In this document: positions 10,986 through 21,842 of the stretch, one piece after another
How positions within the stretch are numbered: the stretch's first letter is position 1
Layout of the letters: every line of letters begins with the position of its first letter
From: Arthrobacter humicola
GTDB lineage: Bacteria; Actinomycetota; Actinomycetes; Actinomycetales; Micrococcaceae
DNA: 64,000 bases
Direction of reading: 5' to 3'
Assembly: GCF_022803015.1 (NCBI RefSeq)
Contig: NZ_JAFKON010000001.1
Location: 434,001 to 498,000 of the forward strand
Notes under the pieces: model-generated
What the model saw: the letters and a program-made list of their open reading frames with translations, nothing else
Told to the model about the DNA's origin: nothing
Database searches by the model: none
Position numbers and translations under genes: made by a program

Positions 10986-13900
10986 TGCCCAAGAGAACTG
11001 ACCTCAAGAGCGTCATGGTCATCGGGTCCGGCCCGATCGTGATCGGCCAGGCGGCCGAATTCGATTACTCCGGCACCCAGGCTCTGCGCGTCCTCAAGGA
11101 GGAAGGCCTGCGGGTCATCCTCGTCAACTCCAACCCGGCCACCATCATGACGGACCCCGAGTTCGCGGACGCGACCTACATCGAGCCGATCACCCCCGAA
11201 GTGGTGGAGAAAATCATCGCCAAGGAGCGCCCCGACGCGCTCCTGCCGACCCTCGGCGGCCAGACGGCCCTCAACACGGCCATCGCGCTGGACAAGAACG
11301 GCGTCCTGGAGAAGTACAACGTCGAGCTGATCGGCGCCAACATTGCCGCGATTGAGCTGGGCGAGGACCGCGAGAAGTTCAAGGGCGTCGTCGAGCGCTG
11401 CGGCGCCGAGTCGGCCCGCAGCCACATCATCCACACCATGGACGAGGCACTCGCCGCGGCCGGTGACCTCGGTTACCCGATGGTCGTCCGGCCCTCCTTC
11501 ACCATGGGCGGCCTGGGCTCCGGGCTGGCCTACGACGAGGGGGACCTGCGCCGGATTGTCGGCCAGGGCCTGCAGTACAGCCCCACGTCCGAGGTGCTGC
11601 TCGAAGAGAGCATCCTCGGCTGGAAGGAGTACGAGCTCGAGATGATGCGGGACAAGAACGACAACGTCGTGGTGGTCTGCTCCATCGAGAACTTCGACCC
11701 GGTCGGCGTGCACACGGGCGACTCGATAACTGTCGCCCCGGCCCTGACCCTGACGGACCGCGAATACCAGCGGCTGCGCGACATCTCCATCGCGGTCATC
11801 CGCGAGGTCGGCGTCGACACCGGCGGCTGCAACATCCAGTTTGCCGTCGAGCCGGACACCGGCCGCGTCGTCGTGATCGAAATGAACCCCCGCGTCTCCC
11901 GTTCCTCCGCCCTGGCGTCCAAGGCCACCGGCTTCGCGATCGCCAAGATCGCCACGAAGCTGTCCCTTGGCTACACCCTGGACGAGATCCCGAACGACAT
12001 CACCCAGAAGACCCCGGCGTCCTTCGAACCGACCCTGGACTACGTGGTGGTGAAGGTCCCGCGCTTCGCGTTCGAGAAGTTCCCGGCGGCGGACCCCACC
12101 CTGACCACCACCATGAAGTCGGTGGGCGAGGCCATGGCCATGGGCCGGAACTTCACCGAGGCGCTGCAGAAGGCCTTGCGCTCCCTGGAGCAGAAGGGCT
12201 CCCAGCTGGACTTCAGCCACGTCCCGGAATGGGAAGTCGCGGAGCTGATCGAGAAGGCCAAGCGTCCCACCACCGAGCGCCTGCACCAGGTGCAGCGGGC
12301 CTTGCTCGGCGGCGCCACCGCGGAACAGCTCTTCGAGGCGACCAAGATCGACCCCTGGTACCTGGACCAGCTCCAGCTGCTGAACGAGATCTCGCTCGAA
12401 ATCCGCCAGGCCGCGGCGCTGACGCCGGAGATGCTGACCCGCGCCAAGCGCCACGGCTTCTCCGACGAACAGATCGGTGCGCTGACCCACAACTCCGAGG
12501 ACGTCGTCCGCGGGGTCCGGCAGGCCCTGGGCATCCGTCCCGTCTACAAGACCGTGGACACCTGCGCGGCCGAGTTCGCCGCCTACACCCCGTACCACTA
12601 CTCCTCCTATGACGAGGAGGACGAGGTTGCGCTGCACGCCAAGCCGTCCATCATCATCCTCGGGTCCGGCCCCAACCGGATCGGCCAGGGTATCGAGTTC
12701 GACTACTCCTGCGTGCACGCCTCGATGGCGCTGCGCAAGGCCGGCTACGAGACCGTGATGGTCAACTGCAACCCGGAAACCGTCTCCACCGACTACGACG
12801 TCTCCACCCGGCTCTACTTCGAACCGCTCACCCTGGAGGACGTCCTTGAGGTCATCGCGGCCGAGGAGCGCACCGGCGGGGTCATGGGCGTCTTCGTCCA
12901 GCTCGGCGGCCAGACCCCGCTCAAGCTCGCCCAGCAGCTCGCAGACGCCGGCGTGCCGATCCTCGGCACCTCGCCGGAGGCAATCGACCTCGCCGAACAC
13001 CGCGGCGCCTTCTCCCGCGTCCTCGACAAGGCCGGGCTCGTCTCGCCGAAGAACGGCACCGCCGTGTCCTTCGAGGACGCCAAGAAGATCGCCGACGAGA
13101 TCGGCTACCCGGTCCTGGTCCGGCCCTCCTACGTCCTCGGCGGACGTGGCATGGAGATCGTCTACGACGAGCCCAACCTCTCCCGCTACATCGCCAACGC
13201 CACCGAGATCACCCCCGACCACCCGGTGCTGATCGACCGCTTCCTCGAGGACGCCGTCGAGATCGACGTCGATGCCCTCTACGACGGCACGGAGATGTAC
13301 CTCGGCGGCATCATGGAACACATCGAGGAGGCCGGCATCCACTCCGGCGACTCGGCCTGCGTCCTGCCGCCCATCACCCTGGGCGGCAACGTGCTGGAAC
13401 GGGTGCGGACCGCCACCCTGGCGATCGCCGAGGGCGTGGGCGTCCGCGGCCTGATCAACATCCAGTTCGCCCTGGCCTCCGACGTGCTCTACGTCCTCGA
13501 AGCCAACCCGCGCGCGTCCCGCACCGTCCCGTTCGTCTCCAAGGCCACGGGTGTCCAGATGGCGAAAGCCGCGGCCCTGATCGGCACCGGCGTCACCATC
13601 AACCAGCTCCGCAGCGCCTACAAGATGCTGCCGGAGAGCGGCGACGGCTCCACCCTGCCGCTGGACGCGCCGGTCTCGGTCAAGGAAGCCGTGCTGCCGT
13701 TCAGCCGCTTCCGCACCCCGGAGGGCAAAGTGGTCGACTCCCTGCTCGGCCCGGAAATGCGCTCCACGGGCGAGGTCATGGGCATCGACAAGCACTTCGA
13801 CACGGCCTTCGCCAAGAGCCAGGCGGCCGCGAACAACGCCCTGCCCACCGAGGGCAAGATCTTCGTCTCGGTGGCCAACCGGGACAAGCGCTCGGTCATC

Positions 13901-14284
13901 ATGGGCGTCAAGCGGCTCTCGGACCTCGGCTTCGAGATCGTCTCCACCGGCGGCACGGCCGACGTGCTCCGCCGCAACGGGATCCAGGCCACCCCGGTCC
14001 GGAAGGTCGCCGAAGGCTCCAGCGCCGAAGGCGAAGGCACCATCGCCGACCTCATCATCGCCGGCGAGATCGACATGGTCTTCAACACCCCCTCCGGCGG
14101 CGAGGCCCGCAGCGACGGCTACGAACTCCGTGCCGCCGCGACCTCGATCGGGATCCCGTGCATCACCACCGTGGCCGAGTTCAACGCCGCCGTCCAGGCC
14201 ATCGAGGCGCTGCGCACCTACGAATGGTCGGTCACGAGCCTGCAGGAACACGCCGCGAACCTGAAGGCGCTCCAGGATGCCTGA
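10985..14284 (+). CDS. carB: Carbamoyl-phosphate synthase large subunit
   Basis: Makes carbamoyl phosphate from bicarbonate, ammonia and two ATP, for both pyrimidines and arginine. The 1099-aa protein has the expected two homologous halves: an ATP-grasp domain starting [20 protein letters not shown] and a second starting [20 protein letters not shown] near residue 555. An oligomerisation segment lies between them. A C-terminal MGS-like allosteric domain from about residue 955 ([40 protein letters not shown]) binds UMP/ornithine in relatives. ATG start overlapping the carA stop. The end overlaps pyrF by 8 bases. Confidence 0.98.
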   Translation: MPKRTDLKSVMVIGSGPIVIGQAAEFDYSGTQALRVLKEEGLRVILVNSNPATIMTDPEFADATYIEPITPEVVEKIIAKERPDALLPTLGGQTALNTAIALDKNGVLEKYNVELIGANIAAIELGEDREKFKGVVERCGAESARSHIIHTMDEALAAAGDLGYPMVVRPSFTMGGLGSGLAYDEGDLRRIVGQGLQYSPTSEVLLEESILGWKEYELEMMRDKNDNVVVVCSIENFDPVGVHTGDSITVAPALTLTDREYQRLRDISIAVIREVGVDTGGCNIQFAVEPDTGRVVVIEMNPRVSRSSALASKATGFAIAKIATKLSLGYTLDEIPNDITQKTPASFEPTLDYVVVKVPRFAFEKFPAADPTLTTTMKSVGEAMAMGRNFTEALQKALRSLEQKGSQLDFSHVPEWEVAELIEKAKRPTTERLHQVQRALLGGATAEQLFEATKIDPWYLDQLQLLNEISLEIRQAAALTPEMLTRAKRHGFSDEQIGALTHNSEDVVRGVRQALGIRPVYKTVDTCAAEFAAYTPYHYSSYDEEDEVALHAKPSIIILGSGPNRIGQGIEFDYSCVHASMALRKAGYETVMVNCNPETVSTDYDVSTRLYFEPLTLEDVLEVIAAEERTGGVMGVFVQLGGQTPLKLAQQLADAGVPILGTSPEAIDLAEHRGAFSRVLDKAGLVSPKNGTAVSFEDAKKIADEIGYPVLVRPSYVLGGRGMEIVYDEPNLSRYIANATEITPDHPVLIDRFLEDAVEIDVDALYDGTEMYLGGIMEHIEEAGIHSGDSACVLPPITLGGNVLERVRTATLAIAEGVGVRGLINIQFALASDVLYVLEANPRASRTVPFVSKATGVQMAKAAALIGTGVTINQLRSAYKMLPESGDGSTLPLDAPVSVKEAVLPFSRFRTPEGKVVDSLLGPEMRSTGEVMGIDKHFDTAFAKSQAAANNALPTEGKIFVSVANRDKRSVIMGVKRLSDLGFEIVSTGGTADVLRRNGIQATPVRKVAEGSSAEGEGTIADLIIAGEIDMVFNTPSGGEARSDGYELRAAATSIGIPCITTVAEFNAAVQAIEALRTYEWSVTSLQEHAANLKALQDA

Positions 14285-15143
14285 GGCATCCACCGCCCCG
14301 GCGGCCGGCCGGGAAACCTTCGGCTCCCGGCTGGGGCGGGCCATGGCGGACCGCGGCCCGCTGTGCGTCGGCATCGACCCGCACCCGGCGCTGCTGCAGC
14401 GCTGGGGGCTCACTGACGACGCCGCCGGGCTGGAACGCTTCTCGCTGACCGTGCTGGAGGCAGTGGGCTCCCTCGCTGCCGCGGTGAAACCGCAGGTGGC
14501 CCTGTACGAGCGCCACGGATCGGCTGGAATCGCCGTGCTCGAACGCACCCTGGCCGCGGCGGCGGAAGCGTCCGTGCTGACCATCGCGGACGCCAAACGC
14601 GGCGACATCGGCTCCACCATGGCCGCCTACGCGGATGCCTGGCTGCGGGACGGCTCGGCCCTGGCCGCGGATTCGGTGACGTTGAGCCCGTACCTGGGCT
14701 TTGAGTCGCTCCGGCCCGCCCTGGACCTGGCGGCCGGGACCGGGCGCGGGGTGTTCGTCCTCGCGCTGACCTCGAACCCGGAGGGCGCCTCGGTCCAGCA
14801 CGTCGGCGGGGCGGATTCCGTCGCACGGCGGATCACCGAAGCGGCCGCGGTGGAGAACCAGCGCTATGACGGTTCGCTCGGTTCCGTGGGCCTGGTGGTC
14901 GGTGCCACGGTGGGCTCGGCCCTTTCCGCACTCGATATCGATCTGGCGGCGGTCCGCGGGCCGATCCTGGCCCCGGGGCTGGGCGCTCAGGGCGCCACGG
15001 CCGCGGACCTGCGCCGCACGTTCGGTGCGGCCTATCCCCAGGTCCTGGGGACCTCGAGCCGGGACATTCTCGGCGCCGGACCGCAGCTGCAGTCCCTCCG
15101 GGATGCCGCGCGGCGCACCCTCGACGAACTCCTCGCGGCTTAG
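14277..15143 (+). CDS. pyrF: Orotidine 5'-phosphate decarboxylase
   Basis: Decarboxylates OMP to UMP, the last step of de novo synthesis. The 288-aa length and the motif [20 protein letters not shown] with the catalytic Asp/Lys put it in the longer type 2 group common in actinobacteria. The [12 protein letters not shown] motif near residue 30 contacts substrate. It starts 8 bases inside carB, so it is coupled. It is the last gene of the pyr operon, followed by a large hairpin at 15158-15192. Confidence 0.96.
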   Translation: MPEASTAPAAGRETFGSRLGRAMADRGPLCVGIDPHPALLQRWGLTDDAAGLERFSLTVLEAVGSLAAAVKPQVALYERHGSAGIAVLERTLAAAAEASVLTIADAKRGDIGSTMAAYADAWLRDGSALAADSVTLSPYLGFESLRPALDLAAGTGRGVFVLALTSNPEGASVQHVGGADSVARRITEAAAVENQRYDGSLGSVGLVVGATVGSALSALDIDLAAVRGPILAPGLGAQGATAADLRRTFGAAYPQVLGTSSRDILGAGPQLQSLRDAARRTLDELLAA

Positions 15144-15157
15144 CGGCAGCCGCCTCG

Positions 15158-15192
15158 CCGGCCCGGGACCGGAGCTGCCGGACCCGGGCCGG
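15158..15192 (+). terminator. Large hairpin after pyrF, no U-tract
   Basis: A 10-bp perfect stem (15158-15167 with 15183-15192) continues across an A:A mismatch into an inner CCGG/CCGG stem with loop AGCTG. No T-run follows, so it resembles the U-less terminators common in actinobacteria. It would separate pyrF from mihF. Confidence 0.6.
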
Positions 15193-15254
15193 GGGCTGTC
15201 CCGTTCGGGATTGCGCTTTTCCCGTTCCCGAACTGGCCGGCGCGCAGATTTCCA

Positions 15255-15284
15255 TTGATTTCTGCCGCCGCCTGACGGTAGGTT
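15255..15284 (+). promoter_or_regulatory. Candidate mihF promoter
   Basis: TTGATT (15255-15260), an 18-base spacer and TAGGTT (15279-15284) lie 48 bases before the mihF GTG. The pair is a reasonable housekeeping promoter. Pattern match only. Confidence 0.4.
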
Positions 15285-15332
15285 CGGGGCAAGGGCATGA
15301 GTGCCCCGTCCCGCCATGCAGGGAGGCCTTCC

Positions 15333-15650
15333 GTGAGTTTGAGACCACTCACTCCTCAGGAGCGTTCCGACGCCCTTCGCAAGGCCGCTGCCGCAAGAGC
15401 CACCAGGGCCGAGGCAAAGGAGCGGCTCAAGACGGGCGAGCTGACCATCGCCAATGTCATCAGTGCAGGCGAATCCGACGACGCCATTGCCCGCATGAGA
15501 ATCGTGGAGCTGCTCGAGGCCCTGCCCGGGATCGGCCGGGTCCGGGCGGCGGCCATCATGGACCAGCTCGGCATCGCACAATCCCGACGGGTCCGCGGCC
15601 TGGGAATCCACCAGCGCCGGGCGCTGGTAGATTTTATTGACGACAAGTAG
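15333..15650 (+). CDS. mihF: Integration host factor, actinobacterial type
   Basis: A 105-aa nucleoid-associated DNA-binding protein, unrelated in sequence to proteobacterial IHF. It has a long basic N-terminal helix ([23 protein letters not shown]) and a C-terminal helix-two-turns-helix fold with [22 protein letters not shown]. It binds and bends DNA and supports phage L5 integration in mycobacteria. The GTG at 15333 has GGGAGG about 6 bases upstream. An upstream GTG at 15297 lacks support. It lies between the pyr operon and gmk, the usual actinobacterial position. Confidence 0.94.
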   Translation: MSLRPLTPQERSDALRKAAAARATRAEAKERLKTGELTIANVISAGESDDAIARMRIVELLEALPGIGRVRAAAIMDQLGIAQSRRVRGLGIHQRRALVDFIDDK

Positions 15651-15690
15651 CCCGGTCCGCCGAGCTGCCCACCACCGCCCAAAGGAATAT

Positions 15691-16263
15691 GTGAGCAAGA
15701 AACCGGGACTGACAGTCCTCGCCGGCCCGACGGCTGTTGGCAAAGGCACCGTGTCCACCTACATCCGGGACAACTACCCCGGCGTCTGGCTCTCCGTGTC
15801 GGCCACTACGCGTCCGCCGCGGCCGGGGGAGCAGGACGGGATCCACTACTTCTTCAAATCGGCCGAGGAATTCGATTCCCTGGTCGAAAACGGCGAACTG
15901 CTCGAGTGGGCCGTCGTCCATGGCCGGAACCGCTACGGCACGCTGCGGAGCACGGTTGACGCCGCCATTGCCGAGGGCCGCTCGGTGCTGCTGGAGATCG
16001 ATCTGCAGGGCGCCCGGCAGGTCAAGCAGGCCGTCCCGGATGCCCAGTTTGTGTTCCTGGCGCCCCCGAGCTGGGACGAAATGGTCCGCCGGCTGGTCGG
16101 CCGCGGCACGGAAAGCGCCGAAGAACAGCAGCAGAGGCTGGAAACCGCTAAACTAGAACTTGCCGCTGAACCGGAGTTCGACCACACCGTCATCAATGAT
16201 GACGTTCGTCGGGCAGCGGACGAGCTTGTTTCACTCATGGGGCTGACCCCGAACCCGCGCTAG
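15691..16263 (+). CDS. gmk: Guanylate kinase
   Basis: Phosphorylates GMP to GDP using ATP. The 190-aa protein has the P-loop [14 protein letters not shown] (usually GPSGVGKGT), the GMP-binding [21 protein letters not shown], and the LID region with [18 protein letters not shown]. The GTG at 15691 has AAAGGA 5 bases upstream. Earlier in-frame starts in the mihF-gmk gap would add residues that belong to no known kinase. It forms a unit with mihF upstream and rpoZ downstream. Confidence 0.96.
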   Translation: MSKKPGLTVLAGPTAVGKGTVSTYIRDNYPGVWLSVSATTRPPRPGEQDGIHYFFKSAEEFDSLVENGELLEWAVVHGRNRYGTLRSTVDAAIAEGRSVLLEIDLQGARQVKQAVPDAQFVFLAPPSWDEMVRRLVGRGTESAEEQQQRLETAKLELAAEPEFDHTVINDDVRRAADELVSLMGLTPNPR

Positions 16264-16302
16264 GCGCCGGGACGTACCGGCCCGTTAGAATTTGGAGAAT
16301 TC

Positions 16303-16563
16303 GTGTCCACGAACCTTGAAGGCATCATCAACCCGCCGATCGACGAGCTGCTGAAGGCCGCCGACTCGAAGTACGGACTGGTGATTTTTGGTGCCAAGCG
16401 CGCACGCCAGATCAACGCGTACTACGCCCAGCTGCATGAGGGCCTGTTTGAGTACGTTGGCCCGCTGGTCGACACCAAGCTGAACGAGAAGTCCCTGTCG
16501 ATCGCCCTGCGCGAGATCAACGAAGGCAAGCTCGTCTCCACGCCGATCGAAACCGCAGAGTAA
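16303..16563 (+). CDS. rpoZ: RNA polymerase omega subunit
   Basis: The 86-aa omega subunit assists beta-prime folding and RNA polymerase assembly. The core [20 protein letters not shown] and [14 protein letters not shown], then [10 protein letters not shown], match actinobacterial omega. GTG start with TGGAGA upstream. A TAGAAT hexamer at 16286-16291 could be an extra promoter with a very short leader. It sits between gmk and coaBC as in related genomes. Confidence 0.95.
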   Translation: MSTNLEGIINPPIDELLKAADSKYGLVIFGAKRARQINAYYAQLHEGLFEYVGPLVDTKLNEKSLSIALREINEGKLVSTPIETAE

Positions 16564-16615
16564 TTCCCCCCGCGGGAAGAGCCAAGTAAACAGACTGCCT
16601 GTTGACGGAGATCAC

Positions 16616-17929
16616 GTGCGCATAGTCCTCGGAGTCGGGGGAGGGATTGCCGCCTACAAGGTGGCATCGCTCCTCCGGCTTTTTACTGAAGCCGGGCATG
16701 ACGTCACGGTCATCCCCACCGAGGCGGCCACCCGCTTCGTCGGCGTCGCCACGTGGGAGGCCCTGTCCGGGCACCCGGTGAGCAACAGCGTGTTCGACGC
16801 CGTCCACACGGTCAACCATGTCCGGCTCGGCCACGAGGCCGAACTGATCGTCGTTGCCCCGGCCACGGCCGATCTCCTGGCCCGTGCGGCCAGCGGCCAG
16901 GCCGATGACCTCCTCACCAATACCCTGCTGATGGCCGGCGACTGCCCTGTGCTCATGGCCCCGGCCATGCACACCGAAATGTGGCAACACCCCGCCACCG
17001 AAGCCAACGTCGAAACCCTGCGCAGCCGCGGCGTCACGGTGCTGGAACCCGCGAGCGGGCGGCTGACCGGCGCCGACTCCGGGCCCGGCCGCCTGCCCGA
17101 GCCCGAGGCGATCTTCACCGCCGCCATGGCCCTCGCCGGCGCCGGCACGGCTGCCGCTTTTGAGGCGAGGCCGGCCGTTGACGCGGACGCGACCACTGAC
17201 ATGGCCGCCGCGCCGGCAGCGGCGCAGCCGGCGGTGACGCCGTTGGCCGGACTGACGGTGACCATCAGCGCCGGCGGCACCCGGGAACCGCTGGACCCCG
17301 TACGGTTCCTCGGCAACCGCTCCTCCGGCAAGCAGGGCGTGGCCCTGGCCGCGGCCGCCCGCGCAGCCGGCGCCCGCGTCCGCCTGCTGGCCGCCCACAT
17401 GGAAGTCCCGGCGCCCGCCGGCGTCGAACTCGTCCCGGTCGAAACTGCCCTGGAACTGCGGGAGGCGGCGCTGCACGCGGCCGCCGACTCCGACGTCGTC
17501 ATCATGGCTGCCGCGGTCGCGGACTTCCGGCCGGCGGACGTCGCCGGGACCAAGATCAAGAAACGCGACGACGTCGCCGATCCCGTGATCAACCTGGTGC
17601 GCAACCCCGACATCCTGCGCGAACTCGTCGAGGTCCGCGACGCCGCGTCCCGGAATCAGCTGATCGTCGGCTTCGCCGCCGAGACGGGCGATGCCGACGG
17701 TGATGTCCTGGACTATGCCCGGGCCAAGCTGCACCGGAAAGCCTGCGACCTGCTGGTCGTCAACCAGGTGGGCCGGGACTTGGTCTTTGGCGAGGACACG
17801 AACACAGTAGTCATCCTTTCCCGTGACGGCTCCGAACCCCAAGAGGCGTCGGGTTCCAAATCCGACGTCGCGGCTGCCGTGATCGACCGGATCAGCGCCG
17901 AGCTGAGCCGGGCTGTACCGCCGGCGTAG
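16616..17929 (+). CDS. coaBC: Bifunctional phosphopantothenoylcysteine decarboxylase / phosphopantothenate-cysteine ligase
   Basis: Catalyses two successive steps of coenzyme A synthesis. The N-terminal flavoprotein CoaC domain (about residues 1-185) shows VGGGIAAYKVASL and the substrate-recognition clamp region PAMHTEMW. The C-terminal CoaB domain starts after an Ala-rich linker with ISAGGTREPLDPVRFLGNRS and has AAVADFRPADVAGTKIKK. In the position of the E. coli ACG catalytic-cysteine motif this protein reads LTGADSGPGRL, so that cysteine is missing. GTG start 53 bases after rpoZ. Confidence 0.95.
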   Translation: MRIVLGVGGGIAAYKVASLLRLFTEAGHDVTVIPTEAATRFVGVATWEALSGHPVSNSVFDAVHTVNHVRLGHEAELIVVAPATADLLARAASGQADDLLTNTLLMAGDCPVLMAPAMHTEMWQHPATEANVETLRSRGVTVLEPASGRLTGADSGPGRLPEPEAIFTAAMALAGAGTAAAFEARPAVDADATTDMAAAPAAAQPAVTPLAGLTVTISAGGTREPLDPVRFLGNRSSGKQGVALAAAARAAGARVRLLAAHMEVPAPAGVELVPVETALELREAALHAAADSDVVIMAAAVADFRPADVAGTKIKKRDDVADPVINLVRNPDILRELVEVRDAASRNQLIVGFAAETGDADGDVLDYARAKLHRKACDLLVVNQVGRDLVFGEDTNTVVILSRDGSEPQEASGSKSDVAAAVIDRISAELSRAVPPA

Positions 17930-18006
17930 CCCGGCGTAACCAACATCTCCTTAGCACGGGGACACACGCCGCCGGACGTCCGTTATCCAACCAGTAAGGT
18001 AGTTGA

Positions 18007-19242
18007 GTGACTTTACCGCTGCACATCCCCGCCTTCCACGGGTCCACGCCCGCCGCGCTCCGGCTCTTCACGTCCGAGTCCGTGACGGAGGGCCACCCCG
18101 ATAAGATCTGTGACCAGATCAGCGATGCGATCCTCGACGCCCTGCTCGACAAAGACCCCGAGTCCCGGGTAGCCGTGGAGACGCTGGCCACCACCGGGCT
18201 GGTCCACGTCGCGGGCGAGGTCACCACAGACGCCTACGTCGAGATCCCCCAGATTGTCCGGGAGACCATCCTGGGCATCGGGTACGATTCTTCGGCCAAC
18301 GGCTTCGACGGCGCCCGGTGCGGCGTCTCGGTATCCATCGGCCAGCAGTCCAACGACATCGCCGGCGGCGTGTTCAACTCCCTCGAAGCGCGTGAGGGCC
18401 GCCAGGAGGACGACTACGACCTCCAGGGCGCCGGCGACCAGGGACTCATGTTCGGCTACGCCAGCGACGAAACGCCGTCCTACATGCCCGTGCCGATCTG
18501 GCTCGCGCACCGTCTCTCCGAGCGCCTGACCGAGGTCCGCAAGAACGGCGAACTCGCCTACCTGCGCCCGGACGGCAAGACCCAGGTCACCGTAGGCTAC
18601 GACGGCGACCGCCCGGTCTCGGTCGAAACCGTCGTCATCTCCAGCCAGCACGCCGAAGGCACCAGCCTGGACCAGCTCCGGGCCGACCTCGCCGAGCTCG
18701 TGGTGGGACCGGTCATGGCACTGTCCAACCTGGACACCTCACGGACCCGCAACATCCTCAACCCCGCAGGCGCCTTTGTGATTGGCGGCCCGGTGGGGGA
18801 CGCCGGCCTCACCGGCCGCAAGATCATCGTCGACACCTACGGCGGCATGGCCCGCCACGGCGGCGGCGCGTTCTCCGGCAAGGACCCGTCGAAGGTGGAC
18901 CGCTCGGCCGCCTACGCAATGCGCTGGGTCGCCAAGAACGTGGTGGCCGCCGGCCTCGCCAAGCGTGCCGAAATCCAGATCGCCTACGCGATCGGCCAGG
19001 CCCGCCCAGTGGGAACCTACGTTGAGACGTTCGGAACCGAAACCGTGGACCCGGCCCGCATCAGCGCCGCGATCGCCGAGATCTTCGACCTGCGCCCGCG
19101 GGCCATCATCGACGCCCTCGACCTCAAGCGCCCGATCTACGCCAAGACCGCCGCCCACGGACACTTCGGCCGCGAAGACCCGGACTTCACGTGGGAACGC
19201 CTGGACCGGGTGGACGAGCTGAAGGCGTTCTTTAACGCCTAA
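18007..19242 (+). CDS. metK: S-adenosylmethionine synthetase
   Basis: Forms SAM from methionine and ATP. The 411-aa protein has the signatures [30 protein letters not shown] and [16 protein letters not shown], all intact. The GTG at 18007 has an AAGG eight bases upstream. The preceding 77-base gap is too short for a SAM riboswitch and none is visible. A strong terminator follows, ending the gmk-rpoZ-coaBC-metK run. Confidence 0.97.
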   Translation: MTLPLHIPAFHGSTPAALRLFTSESVTEGHPDKICDQISDAILDALLDKDPESRVAVETLATTGLVHVAGEVTTDAYVEIPQIVRETILGIGYDSSANGFDGARCGVSVSIGQQSNDIAGGVFNSLEAREGRQEDDYDLQGAGDQGLMFGYASDETPSYMPVPIWLAHRLSERLTEVRKNGELAYLRPDGKTQVTVGYDGDRPVSVETVVISSQHAEGTSLDQLRADLAELVVGPVMALSNLDTSRTRNILNPAGAFVIGGPVGDAGLTGRKIIVDTYGGMARHGGGAFSGKDPSKVDRSAAYAMRWVAKNVVAAGLAKRAEIQIAYAIGQARPVGTYVETFGTETVDPARISAAIAEIFDLRPRAIIDALDLKRPIYAKTAAHGHFGREDPDFTWERLDRVDELKAFFNA

Positions 19243-19296
19243 GGCCCGGGACCGCACCGGCGTTCTGGGGCGTTTTGTCAGTGCCTCGTGATCTGC

Positions 19297-19338
19297 TGTA
19301 GCCAGGCCGCCTCCCGGTGGCCTGGCTACACGCTTTTT
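19297..19338 (+). terminator. Intrinsic terminator after metK
   Basis: A 12-bp perfect inverted repeat (TGTAGCCAGGCC / GGCCTGGCTACA, 10-base loop) followed by CGCTTTTT. It separates metK from priA. Confidence 0.9.
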
Positions 19339-19420
19339 GAGTGCACTGCTTTTAGGGCCTGAATTTGAGTACCCGGTCAGTAGGTCGTTGTCGAAACAAT
19401 CCGGAGGGGAGGTGCGAGCC

Positions 19421-21610
19421 GTGAGTCCCAATCCTGCCGGCGGCGCGCCCGGTGAACCCCAGCAGCTGTCCCTGCTCCAGGGTTTTCCCGCCTCCGCCGC
19501 GGAAGCGTCCGGGCCTGCCCTTGCGGCCCACCTGCCGGTGGCGCGGGTGCTGATCGAGTCCTCGCTGCCCCACCTGGACAGGCCTTTCGACTACAGCGTC
19601 CCCGCCGCCCTCGACGCCGACGCCATGCCCGGAGTCCGGGTCAAGGTCAAATTCAACGGGCAGGAACTGGCCGGATACCTGCTGGAGCGCACCGCCGGAT
19701 CCGACGCCGGCCACCCCCTGGTGCCGCTGCACAAGGTGCTCTCCGCTGTCCCGGTCCTGACCCCCGCTGTAGCCGAGCTCGCCGGCCGGATCGCCTCGCG
19801 CTACGCCGGAACGGTCAGCGATGTCCTGCGCGTTGCCGTGCCGCCGCGCATGGCCAAGCTGGAAAAGGAATTCGCCCCGGACGGCCGGCTCGATCCCGCG
19901 CTGTTCGGCACCGAAACGTTCGGTCTGGCGACCGACGTGTCGCTTCCGTCGCCGGCTGCCGGCAGCGTCTGGACCCGGTACCGCAACGGTGCGGCATTCC
20001 TCGCCCACCTCGCCGCGGGGGAGTCGCCCCGGGCCGTGCTGACCGCCCTGCAGGGGTACGGGCCCGCCGGCTGGCCGCGGATGATCGCCGAAGCGGTGGC
20101 CGCGGTACGGATCTCCGGCCGCGGCGCCGTCGTGGTGGTGCCCGACTACCGGGACCTTGACCGCGTGGAATCTGCGCTGCTGGAACTGCTTCCCGGCGGC
20201 GACGTCGCCCGGCTCACCGCGGACGACGGCCAGACGCCGCGCTACCGCAGCTTCCTGCGCGTGCTCAGCGGCGCCGCCGGGGTCGCCGTGGGCACGCGGT
20301 CCGCGGCCTACGCACCGGTGCCGAACCTCGGGCTCGTCATCTGCTGGGACGACGGCGACGACCTCCACATCGAGCAGCGCTCCCCGTACGCGCACACCCG
20401 CGAAGTCCTCCTGCTCCGGGCCGGCCAGGAAGGGGCCGCGTGCCTGCTCGCGGCCCATTCGCGCAGCACCGAAACGGAGCGGCTGGTCGCCTCCGGCTGG
20501 GCCCAGGCCGTGGAAGCTGACCGGGCCGTCGTGCGGCGGACGGTCCCGCGGGTCCTGAACACAGCCGACAGCTACGAACTCGAGCATGACCCGCTCGCCC
20601 GGATCGCCAGGCTCCCCGGTGCGGCCTGGCGGGCCGCCAAGGAAGGCCTGGAACGGGGTCCGGTCCTGGTCCAGGTGGCCCGCGCCGGCTACGCCCCCTC
20701 GCTGGTGTGCGACACCTGTCGTGAACCGGCCCGCTGCACCGCCTGCAGCGGCCCCCTGGCGATCGCCGGCCCGGCCGGGAGCAGCGCCGTGCCGCAATGC
20801 CGCTGGTGCTCGGCCCCTGCCCCGGCCTGGCGCTGCGGCACGTGCAACGGCGCCAGGCTAAGGCGCGGCGCCACGGGAGCCCTCCGCACCGCGGAGGAGC
20901 TGGGCCGTGCGTTTCCGGGAAAACCGGTCATCACCTCCTCCGGGGACCAGATCAAGGCCACTGTTGCGGGGACCGCGGCCCTCGTGGTGGCCACCGTCGG
21001 TGCCGAACCCGTGGCTTTCGGCGGGTACGCCGCAGCCCTGCTGCTCGACGGCGACTCGCTGCTGCGCCGGGAAAACCTGAGGGCGGGGGAGGACGCGGTC
21101 CGCCGCTGGTTCAACGCCGCGGCCCTGGTGCGGCCCGCTTCCGAGGGCGGCCTGGTAGTCATCACGGCCGACGACGCCGCCGGGGTTGGCGCCCTGCTGC
21201 GCTGGGATCCCGCCGGATACGCCAGCCGGGAACTGGCACTGCGGCAGGAGCTGCAGCTGCCGCCCGCCGTGCGGGTCGCCTCCGTCACCGGCGGCAGGAC
21301 CGCCGTCGGCCATTTCACGGATGCCATTCAGCAGCGGCTGGCGGCGCAGGGAACCGTCCTCCGGACGGCCGGGCCCGCGCCCGTCATTCTGCCGGCGGCC
21401 GCGGGGGCAGGCCGCACGCCGCCGCGGGATGCTGTGCCCCGGGATGCTGTGCCCCGGGACTCCGGCGAGGAGGTCCGGACCCTGCTGTTCATCCCCTACG
21501 CCCAGGCCGCGGCTGCCACGGCCGTCATGCGGGCCGTCAAGGCGGCGGCCGCAGCCAAGCGCAGCGACGACCCGGTGCAACTGCGCCTGGACGGCGTCGA
21601 CGTCCTGTAG
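19421..21610 (+). CDS. priA: Replication restart protein PriA, ATPase-degenerate actinobacterial type
   Basis: A 729-aa PriA homologue. The N-terminal DNA-binding domain is recognisable (ARVLIESSLPHLDRPFDYSV, then GVRVKVKFNGQELAGYLLER). All eight zinc-binding cysteines are present as CDTC, CTAC, CRWC and CGTC at about residues 430-475. The helicase lobes lack a Walker A GxxGxGKT, and the usual DEEH box reads WDDGDD, so ATP hydrolysis is doubtful, as known for actinobacterial PriA. A 15-base direct duplication gives RDAVPRDAVPRD near the C-terminus. The GTG at 19421 lies 10 bases after GGAGGGGA. Confidence 0.88.
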   Translation: MSPNPAGGAPGEPQQLSLLQGFPASAAEASGPALAAHLPVARVLIESSLPHLDRPFDYSVPAALDADAMPGVRVKVKFNGQELAGYLLERTAGSDAGHPLVPLHKVLSAVPVLTPAVAELAGRIASRYAGTVSDVLRVAVPPRMAKLEKEFAPDGRLDPALFGTETFGLATDVSLPSPAAGSVWTRYRNGAAFLAHLAAGESPRAVLTALQGYGPAGWPRMIAEAVAAVRISGRGAVVVVPDYRDLDRVESALLELLPGGDVARLTADDGQTPRYRSFLRVLSGAAGVAVGTRSAAYAPVPNLGLVICWDDGDDLHIEQRSPYAHTREVLLLRAGQEGAACLLAAHSRSTETERLVASGWAQAVEADRAVVRRTVPRVLNTADSYELEHDPLARIARLPGAAWRAAKEGLERGPVLVQVARAGYAPSLVCDTCREPARCTACSGPLAIAGPAGSSAVPQCRWCSAPAPAWRCGTCNGARLRRGATGALRTAEELGRAFPGKPVITSSGDQIKATVAGTAALVVATVGAEPVAFGGYAAALLLDGDSLLRRENLRAGEDAVRRWFNAAALVRPASEGGLVVITADDAAGVGALLRWDPAGYASRELALRQELQLPPAVRVASVTGGRTAVGHFTDAIQQRLAAQGTVLRTAGPAPVILPAAAGAGRTPPRDAVPRDAVPRDSGEEVRTLLFIPYAQAAAATAVMRAVKAAAAAKRSDDPVQLRLDGVDVL

Positions 21611-21800
21611 GACATTCCATTGCGTCCCCGCGGCTCACGTGGCCCCACCGGCACGGCGGTCCCTCTGTACAACGGGCGCGCATGCCGGCGGCCATTCGCC
21701 ACAGACGGCCGGAATGAGGGTCCGTATTGCGGCCCTCTGCGGCAAATGGGTGGTCGGGGCCCGCAACACCGGCGTCATCCCGGCCTCGCTGCGGGTGGGG

Positions 21801-21819
21801 CGCGGAGTGGATCTCCGCG
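21801..21819. terminator. Small hairpin between convergent priA and glycosyltransferase
   Basis: A perfect 7-bp inverted repeat, CGCGGAG / CTCCGCG with a 5-base loop, in the 232-base gap between convergent genes. No T-run on either strand, so a terminator role is only a guess. Nothing else is recognised in this gap. Confidence 0.3.
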
Positions 21820-21842
21820 ACGGCCACTTACAGCCGTTCCGG

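Noticed and set aside
10883..14620. Very long open frame on the minus strand opposite carB
   Set aside because: It is the mirror of a high-GC gene. carB on the plus strand has complete family motifs, and the antisense product is low complexity with no recognised domain.
17930..18006. SAM riboswitch upstream of metK
   Set aside because: The 77-base gap is too short and shows no SAM-box features.
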